In this document: positions 6,227 to 13,260 of the stretch, in pieces
Position numbering within the stretch: the stretch's first letter is position 1
How the letters are laid out: every line of letters starts with the position of its first letter
Assembly: GCA_902497215.1 (NCBI GenBank)
Contig: CABVEH010000013.1
Location: forward strand, 1 to 13,260
DNA from: an uncultured Eggerthellaceae bacterium
GTDB taxonomy: Bacteria > Actinomycetota > Coriobacteriia > Coriobacteriales > Eggerthellaceae
Reading direction: 5' to 3'
Length of the DNA: 13,260 nucleotides
Notes under the pieces: generated by a model
What the model was told of the DNA's origin: nothing
The model's database searches: none
The model's input: the letters and a program-made list of their open reading frames with translations, nothing else
Translations under genes and position numbers: made by a program

Positions 6227-6239
6227 GCCGCGAAATCAA

Positions 6240-6256
6240 CCGATGCCCTCAATCGG
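6240..6256 (-). other. Small stem in the 107-nt gap between membrane-protein gene and MBOAT
   Basis: CCGAT/ATCGG (6240-6244 and 6252-6256) is followed on the minus strand by TTGATTTC. The 5-bp stem and broken T-run make it at best a weak terminator. Confidence 0.3.
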
Positions 6257-6274
6257 CAAATGGCACAGCCGCTG

Positions 6275-6299
6275 GAGCCAGGCAGCGCATGCCTGGCTC
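6275..6299 (-). other. Perfect 10-bp hairpin at the 3' end of the membrane-protein gene
   Basis: GAGCCAGGCA (6275-6284) pairs with TGCCTGGCTC (6290-6299) around a 5-nt loop. On the minus strand the stem begins with the last base of the TAG stop codon. No U-run follows, so it is not an intrinsic terminator by the usual rule. It may protect the mRNA 3' end of the icd-acnA operon or assist Rho-dependent termination. Confidence 0.55.
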
Positions 6300-8254
6300 T
6301 AAGCCGAGGACGCCTCCTGCATGGCGTCCTGGTCGACCTGCTGCTCCTGCTCGTTGTTCTCGCCTGACGCGCTGGCCACCTTCTCGCCGTCGGGCCCGAT
6401 TATCGAATACACCTGGTTCGAGCCCTCGGCCTTCAGGTACGTGAACGTTATCTGGTCCCCCACCTTGTACGTGACGACCTCCAGCAGCCCCGGCAACGCG
6501 AAGTCGAACATGCCGTCCTGGCCCGCTATGGTCAAATAGAAGTGCGAGTTTCCGTCTATCACCGCCTGCGCCATGTTCTCGATGGTGCCCGTCAGCTGCT
6601 CCACGTCGGTCAGGTCGGTCTCGTTAGTCAGCACCCCGTTCGTGGCCAGCAACGCCTCGTAGGCCGTCTGCGTGTCGGCGACAGTGTCGCCCACCGCCAC
6701 GTTCTGGTAGCGCTGTATGTCGATCATGGCGAACTTCTTGGGAAGCGCCGTGGCGTCCTTCAGCGCCATGAAGTACGTCGGCTGGTTGGCCACGTTTATC
6801 AACAAGGGGAAGCTGGCCGTGTAGCGCAGGTTCTGCACCTGGCCTTCGGCGGAATTCATCGCCGAGGCCTCCGTGGCGCCGGACACGCTGTAGAAATGCG
6901 ACTCCTGCGTGCGCTGGTTCATGAGCACGAACCCTATGATGGAGTTGTCGGCAGTGGCCGAGGTGACGCCGGTGTAAACCCACACGTCGTCGTCCTTGGC
7001 GATGTAGTTGTAGCCGGCCGTTCCGTCGGTTCCGGGAGTGGTGCGCACGACGCCTTCCTGCCCCAGGAACGAGTTCAGCCATCCGTTCTTGTACTTGCCG
7101 CTCCAGTTATACTGCTCGATCAGCAGCTCGGCGGGGAACACGCGGTCCACCCACTCGGGCACCTCGCCGATGCCCATCTCGGTGCACTCGCCAGTGGTGG
7201 CGTCGCAGAGCACCACGCGGTCGATGGTGTAGCCGCCGAACAGGCCGATGGTGAACGTGCGCACGGGGCAGATCCACCAGGCGTGGCCGTCCTCGTCGAT
7301 CTCGAAGGAGAACTCGTCGAAGATGTAGAACGGGTACTTCAGCTGCACGTAGCGGTCGATGTTGCGCGCCAGGGGCTCGCTCTGCGAGTAGTAGATGGGG
7401 CTGTCGCCCAGGCGCACGATCTCGGCGTCCTGCGTGGTCATGTTGACCAGCGAGTACGCAGGGATGCCGCCTTCGCGGTTGGTGAACCACTTGAACAGGT
7501 CGGCATAGCCCAGCGGGCTTACGCGCACGGGCGCGCCCTTGTAGTTGATCTGGCTGTACAGCGACGATATCTCGAACTGGCTGACGTACTCGGGGATGGA
7601 GCCCATCTCGCGGTCGCCGATTTGGATGGCCGACTCGCGGTCGATGACCGGGATCTGGTTGTAGTCGACCTCCTGGATGTCCTGAGCGAACTCGAGCGTG
7701 TCGGTCTTCAGGACGTTCGTGTACTTCTCGGCGTTGCCCGGGATGATGGCGTTGGAGAACAGCGCGCCGAGAAGGCCTGCCGCGATGACGGCCAGAGGTA
7801 TGAACGCCAGCCACTTCGTGCGCTTCGCCTTGCTGGGGCTCTTCTCGATCTTGCCGCTGCCGTTCTTGTAGCTTTGATGCCTGTACCAGATGAGCACGAA
7901 CGCAACCAGGCAGATCAGGCCCACGGTGAACCACAGGCTTTCGGAGTTGATGCTTATTGCCGGATGGAACCACCAGTACAGCGCGGCTATCACCAGGATC
8001 GCGACGACGATGAGCGCGATCCACCCACCCTTGCCCTTGGGCCCGTGGACGTCGTCCAGAAATGACAGGTCGAGGTGCGGGGTGCTTCCCCCACCGCCCT
8101 TGCGGCCGCCGGCCTTCGAGCCGCCGGACGCGCTTCCGTCGGATGCCGCGTCCTGCGCGCCTGAAGCGCCTGCGGCGCCCCCGCCGATGTCGTCGGTGTT
8201 CATGCCTGACGCACGCAGCGCCTCGAGCAGGCTCTCGAATCCAGACTTCGCCAT
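6299..8254 (-). CDS. Large three-helix membrane protein of unknown function, coupled to acnA
   Basis: The 651-aa protein starts with a Gly/Ser/Ala-rich, disordered-looking segment (about 24-58) and has three transmembrane helices at about 78-96, 106-124 and 148-168. A basic loop follows the second (YRHQSYKNGSGKIEKSPSKAKRTK, 124-147). Residues 170-651 form one large domain, probably outside the cell. It holds blocks such as FSFEIDEDGHAWWICPV, TIDRVVLCDATTGE, GEVPEWVDRVFPAELL, DDVWVYTGVTS, DNSIIGFVLMNQRT, VSGATEASAM, QPTYFMALKD and KKFAMIDIQRYQNVAVG. I recall similar blocks in conserved hypothetical proteins of several phyla, some loosely resembling PepSY-type repeats, but know no function. The tail is Glu/Gln-rich. 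Its AGGAGG site is built from the acnA stop codon (TAG), 8 nt upstream, so translation is probably coupled. No lipobox, hydrolase or transporter motif is evident. Confidence 0.85.
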   Translation of the reverse strand: MAKSGFESLLEALRASGMNTDDIGGGAAGASGAQDAASDGSASGGSKAGGRKGGGGSTPHLDLSFLDDVHGPKGKGGWIALIVVAILVIAALYWWFHPAISINSESLWFTVGLICLVAFVLIWYRHQSYKNGSGKIEKSPSKAKRTKWLAFIPLAVIAAGLLGALFSNAIIPGNAEKYTNVLKTDTLEFAQDIQEVDYNQIPVIDRESAIQIGDREMGSIPEYVSQFEISSLYSQINYKGAPVRVSPLGYADLFKWFTNREGGIPAYSLVNMTTQDAEIVRLGDSPIYYSQSEPLARNIDRYVQLKYPFYIFDEFSFEIDEDGHAWWICPVRTFTIGLFGGYTIDRVVLCDATTGECTEMGIGEVPEWVDRVFPAELLIEQYNWSGKYKNGWLNSFLGQEGVVRTTPGTDGTAGYNYIAKDDDVWVYTGVTSATADNSIIGFVLMNQRTQESHFYSVSGATEASAMNSAEGQVQNLRYTASFPLLINVANQPTYFMALKDATALPKKFAMIDIQRYQNVAVGDTVADTQTAYEALLATNGVLTNETDLTDVEQLTGTIENMAQAVIDGNSHFYLTIAGQDGMFDFALPGLLEVVTYKVGDQITFTYLKAEGSNQVYSIIGPDGEKVASASGENNEQEQQVDQDAMQEASSA

Positions 8255-8262
8255 TCTTCCTC

Positions 8263-10926
<2,664 letters not shown>

Positions 10927-10942
10927 TCTTGGTCTCCTTCGG

Positions 10943-12031
10943 TTACGAAAGCTCGTTCACGAGGGCTTCCGTGAACTCTGTACAGGAAGCAGGGGCGGCA
11001 GCGGCGCCTTCCGCCCTGCGGATGTCGCCCGTAAGGTGCTCGCCCTTGGCGTACACTGCGCGCACCGCGTCGCGTATGCGGCTCGCAGCGTCACGCTCTC
11101 CCAGATGGTCGAGCATCATGGCGGCAGACAGTATCTGCGCGGTGGGATTGGCGAGGTTCTTGCCCGCAATGTCGGGTGCCGACCCATGCACGGCCTCGAA
11201 CACCGCGCACTCCTTGCCGATGTTCGCGCCAGGCGCCAGCCCGAGGCCGCCGACGAGCCCCGCAGCCAGGTCGCTTGCGATGTCGCCGTAAAGGTTAGGG
11301 AACACGATGACGTCGAACTGCGACGGGTCCATGACCGTGTTCATGCAGAAGGCGTCGACAATCTTGTCGTCGAACGCCATGCGCCCCTCGTAGCGCCTGG
11401 CCACTTCGCGGGCCTCGCGCAGGAACAGGCCGTCGGAATGCTTCATGATGTTGGCCTTGTGCACGGCCGTGACCTTCTTGCGGTCATTTGCCTCGGCGTA
11501 TTCGAATGCGAATTCCACGATGTTGCGCGTGGCGCCGACGGAGATGGGCTTGATGGATATGCCCGAATCCTTGGAAATGTTTCCCTTGCCGTGCGCCTCT
11601 ATGAACTCGATCAGCTCCTCGGTGTCGCGCGCGCCTTCCTCGAATTCTATGCCGGCGTACAGGTCTTCCGTGTTCTCGCGGACGATCACGAGGTCGACGT
11701 CGTCGTAACGGCCGCCCGCGCCTGGGATCGACATGACCGGACGCAGGTTCACGTAAAGGTTCAACGTCTTGCGCAGCGCCACGTTCACGCTTCTGAACCC
11801 GGTGCCCACAGGCGTTGTGACAGGCCCCTTGATGGCCGTCTTGTATTCGCGGATGGCCTGCACCGTCTCGTCGGGAAGCGGCGTGCCGTGCTCGTCTATG
11901 CAGCCGGCTCCGGCCTGCTTCACCACCCAGTCGATGTCCACGCCGCTGGCGGCCACCACCTGCTGCATGGCAGCAGATGTCTCTACCCCGATCCCATCCC
12001 CCGGGATCAGCACTACGGAATGCTTCGTCAT
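10943..12031 (-). CDS. icd: Isocitrate dehydrogenase, NAD-type (isocitrate/isopropylmalate dehydrogenase family)
   Basis: This 362-aa beta-decarboxylating dehydrogenase converts isocitrate to 2-oxoglutarate. Motifs are IPGDGIGVET (9-18), GPVTTPVGTGFRSVNVALRK (69-88) with the substrate Ser81, RENTEDLYAGIE (118-129), AVHKANIMKHSDG (189-201) with the catalytic Lys192, NLYGDIASDLAAGLVGGLG (246-264) with metal-binding Asp residues, and the cofactor segment HGSAPDIAGKNLANPTA (282-298). That cofactor segment is of the NAD type, not the HGTAPKYAG of NADP enzymes. Isopropylmalate or homoisocitrate dehydrogenase is the main alternative, but the SVNVALRK loop and the adjacent aconitase support isocitrate. 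The ATG start has GAGGAA 6 nt upstream. Together with AcnA it feeds 2-oxoglutarate, probably for glutamate; no citrate synthase is in the window. Confidence 0.92.
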   Translation of the reverse strand: MTKHSVVLIPGDGIGVETSAAMQQVVAASGVDIDWVVKQAGAGCIDEHGTPLPDETVQAIREYKTAIKGPVTTPVGTGFRSVNVALRKTLNLYVNLRPVMSIPGAGGRYDDVDLVIVRENTEDLYAGIEFEEGARDTEELIEFIEAHGKGNISKDSGISIKPISVGATRNIVEFAFEYAEANDRKKVTAVHKANIMKHSDGLFLREAREVARRYEGRMAFDDKIVDAFCMNTVMDPSQFDVIVFPNLYGDIASDLAAGLVGGLGLAPGANIGKECAVFEAVHGSAPDIAGKNLANPTAQILSAAMMLDHLGERDAASRIRDAVRAVYAKGEHLTGDIRRAEGAAAAPASCTEFTEALVNELS

Positions 12032-12136
12032 GTCTAGTTCCTCACTTGCTTCCTGGAATGCGCGCCTCGAGCAACTCTTTAGAGAGGGAGGCTGCCGGGC
12101 CTTCGACGGACCCAGGCTTTGCTACGAATCCAGGCC

Positions 12137-12748
12137 TTACTTCTTCTTGGAAAGGTTGCTTTCTATCTGGCTGGCCCGCTTGCCCAACGTGCCCTTTCCG
12201 TTGTCGGCGTCGAACTTCATGCGCGCAGCGAACTCCTTCTTCACCGTGGGCGAAAGCTTTCCGGCAGAGAAGTCGACCAGCGCCACGAGCATCTCGCTGA
12301 ACTCGACGTCGCCGTGATAGCACTGGATGCCCTCGTCGACCAGCGGCCAGACCTTCTCGGAACGGTTCTCGGTGGTGGCGCCAAGCGTGCAGAGGAAGCG
12401 CATCGCCGCCAGACGCAAGGGACCGGAATCCTCGTCGTACAGCGCGTTCTCGGCGCCCGACATGGCCTTGTCGCAAACGCGCGAATCCTTCGCGCAGATC
12501 TCGGTCAATGCGTCGAGCGCCTCCCAGCGCGTCTGAGCCTCAGGCTTTTCAAGCGCCTCTACCAGCTCGTTGCCGAAAGGAACCACGATGTCCGTGTCCA
12601 TCCTGGCGATTTCGGCCAGAACCGCTGCGGAATTCTGCCTCTCGCGCCTTGACGCGCTTTCAAGGTTGCCGACGTGCTGCTTTACCAGCTTCTTGTTCGC
12701 CACGGCCTCCTCGGCCGCCTGTTTCACTTCTTCCGCTCTCTTGCTCAC
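12137..12748 (-). CDS. Small HEAT-repeat-like hypothetical protein
   Basis: The 203-aa soluble, all-alpha protein has no signal or membrane segment. The N-terminus (1-30) is a charged amphipathic helix. From about 35 to 180 helix pairs recur with a spacing of roughly 35-38 residues (RQNSAAVLAEIARM, QTRWEALDALTEICA, PLRLAAMRFLCTLGA, EFSEMLVALVDFSA), the pattern of HEAT/Armadillo repeats. The tail is basic (ESNLSKKK). No enzyme motif is seen, so a protein- or nucleic-acid-binding scaffold is likely, function unknown. It starts at GTG 12748 with GGAGG 6 nt upstream. It sits first after the rRNA terminator behind its own TATAAT box, with icd 105 nt downstream; no terminator is visible in that gap, so it may lead the icd-acnA operon. 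Confidence 0.75.
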   Translation of the reverse strand: MSKRAEEVKQAAEEAVANKKLVKQHVGNLESASRRERQNSAAVLAEIARMDTDIVVPFGNELVEALEKPEAQTRWEALDALTEICAKDSRVCDKAMSGAENALYDEDSGPLRLAAMRFLCTLGATTENRSEKVWPLVDEGIQCYHGDVEFSEMLVALVDFSAGKLSPTVKKEFAARMKFDADNGKGTLGKRASQIESNLSKKK

Positions 12749-12786
12749 TGCACCCCTCCGCTTCTATGCGCTATTTTTCCACTTTC

Positions 12787-12792
12787 ATTATA
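12787..12792 (-). promoter_or_regulatory. -10 box (TATAAT) for the HEAT-like gene
   Basis: A perfect TATAAT on the minus strand gives an expected start near 12780 and a leader of about 30 nt. The -35 position (12815-12810) reads TTTTAT and falls in the T-run of the rRNA terminator, a poor match, so promoter strength is uncertain. Confidence 0.55.
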
Positions 12793-12810
12793 AGGCAACC
12801 ACCGACGTAA

Positions 12811-12842
12811 TAAAAAAAGACCCACCTAACGGTAGGTCTTTT
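12811..12842 (-). terminator. Rho-independent terminator of the rRNA operon
   Basis: On the minus strand AAAAGACCTACC (12842-12831) pairs with GGTGGGTCTTTT (12826-12815) around a GTTA loop, 12 pairs with one U.G wobble, followed by an uninterrupted T7 tract. It lies about 35 nt past the 5S gene. On the plus strand the stem contains a C/A mismatch and only four Ts, so the orientation is clear. Confidence 0.93.
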
Positions 12843-12853
12843 CATTCTGAATG

Positions 12854-13019
12854 CTATTCAGGCATCATGTGCGACTTGCGAGCGGAACGTCCTGCTCTCC
12901 CGCGACCTGACGTCGCAGTACCATCGGCGATGCGGGGCTTAACTGCCGAGTTCGGAATGGGATCGGGTGGAGCCCCCGCTCCATGGTTCCGCTCGCAAGT
13001 CGCGCACATACCTGAATAG
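12854..13019 (-). other. Long processing stem enclosing 5S rRNA, with competing local hairpins
   Basis: Minus-strand arms 13019-12986 and 12888-12854 pair in three blocks: 9 bp (13019-13011 with 12862-12854), 4 bp (ATGT/ACAT, 13009-13006 with 12870-12867) and 18 bp (13003-12986 with 12888-12871), separated by a small internal loop and a 2-nt bulge. The innermost part is helix I of 5S. The outer block can instead form two local hairpins: 13008-13023 (ATACCT/AGGTAT) and 12847-12861 (CTGAAT/ATTCAG). Confidence 0.7.
12877..12997 (-). rRNA. rrf: 5S ribosomal RNA
   Basis: The minus strand carries the universal 5S core: CCGATCCCATTCCGAACTCGG (loop B/C and helix III; 12965-12945 region), GTTAAGCCCC, CGCCGATGGTACTGC, and GGGAGAGCAGGACG. 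Helix I is GCGAGCGGAA paired with TTCCGCTCGC. Exact ends are estimated by aligning to known actinobacterial 5S and may be off by several bases. It follows 23S on the same strand and precedes the U7 terminator. Confidence 0.95.
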
Positions 13020-13097
13020 GTATCGCACCTTGGCTTCTGCATGCGCGCGGCGGATATCCGGAGGGAACCCTCCGTGACCCACACAATCGTAATCGAT
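12998..13097 (-). other. 23S-5S internal transcribed spacer
   Basis: About 100 nt with no tRNA cloverleaf. It contains a CGGAGGG/CCCTCCG inverted repeat (13059-13074), a local hairpin next to 5S (13008-13023) and the outer part of the 5S processing stem. Short ORFs across it are not credible genes. Confidence 0.75.
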
Positions 13098-13260
13098 GAG
13101 AAAAAAGAGCTCGGGCTATTAGTACTGCTCGCCTGAATGTGTCACCACACTTACAGCTGCAGCCTATCGACCTCGTAGTCTACAAGGGCCCTTACCAAAA
13201 AGGAGACTCATCTTGGGGGCGGCTTCCCGCTTAGATGCCTTCAGCGGTTATCCGTGCCGG
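13098..13260 (-). rRNA. rrl: 23S ribosomal RNA, 3' end (partial)
   Basis: The minus strand from the window edge reads the conserved 23S tail: CGGCACGGATAACCGCTGAA, CTAAGCGGGAAGC, AAGATGAGTCTCC, AAGGGCCC, and near the end AGTACTAATAGCCCGAGC. The 3' end near 13098 is estimated by analogy with E. coli. The rest of the gene lies beyond the right edge. Confidence 0.95.

Noticed and set aside
6542..8065. 507-codon plus-strand open frame opposite the membrane-protein gene
   Set aside because: The His/Val/Arg/Ala-rich composition is typical of an antisense shadow, and the minus-strand gene has an RBS, TM helices and domain-like sequence.
13059..13074. CGGAGGG/CCCTCCG inverted repeat as a terminator
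   Set aside because: It lies between 23S and 5S inside one transcript and has no T-run on the minus strand; more likely a spacer structure.
12854..13086. Short open frames across 5S rRNA and the spacer
   Set aside because: They lie over a clear 5S gene and its processing stem and have no coding signs.

Overview
The window reads as chromosomal DNA of a high-GC Gram-positive bacterium. My best guess is the Coriobacteriia/Eggerthellales, inferred from GC-rich third positions, the 5S and L10 sequences, and a lone NAD-type isocitrate dehydrogenase plus aconitase operon. No marker here fixes the genus. Every gene except the first runs on the minus strand, in the same direction as the ribosomal RNA operon at the right edge.

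Layout, left to right. Positions 146-1021 (+) hold a baeRF-type (bacterial archaeo-eukaryotic release-factor-like) protein that converges on tcdA, a ThiF/E1-like tRNA modification enzyme (1052-1783, -). A very strong UUCG-capped terminator (about 1802-1832) separates tcdA from rplL and rplJ (1855-2821, -). rplJ is preceded by a structured leader of about 190 nt that resembles the L10 autoregulatory leader and has its own promoter. Next come a DHHW/AlgX-like membrane protein (3046-4746, -) and an AlgI-like MBOAT O-acyltransferase (4770-6191, -). These form a two-gene module likely to O-acylate a cell-surface polymer. Positions 6299-8254 encode a large three-helix membrane protein of unknown function, followed by acnA (8263-10926), NAD-isocitrate dehydrogenase (10943-12031) and a small HEAT-repeat-like protein (12137-12748). 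The window ends with the tail of an rRNA operon: terminator (12811-12842), 5S rRNA (about 12877-12997), spacer, and the 3' end of 23S rRNA (about 13098 to the end).

Transcription units (minus strand). (1) The rRNA operon ends in a U7 terminator. (2) The HEAT-like gene has a consensus TATAAT just behind that terminator, probably continuing through icd, acnA and the membrane protein; acnA and the membrane protein are 8 nt apart, and the acnA stop codon is part of the next gene's Shine-Dalgarno. (3) MBOAT and DHHW share a candidate promoter whose -10 box ends 6 nt before the ATG. (4) rplJ-rplL. (5) tcdA also has a -10-like box ending 6 nt before its ATG, which suggests a leaderless message.

Icd and AcnA supply the oxidative branch of the TCA cycle (citrate to isocitrate to 2-oxoglutarate), most likely for glutamate synthesis. 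No completely novel system is evident. The most unusual points are the uncharacterised membrane protein coupled to aconitase, the exchangeable stems around 5S rRNA, the two apparently leaderless starts, and the leader structure that masks the rplJ ribosome-binding site.
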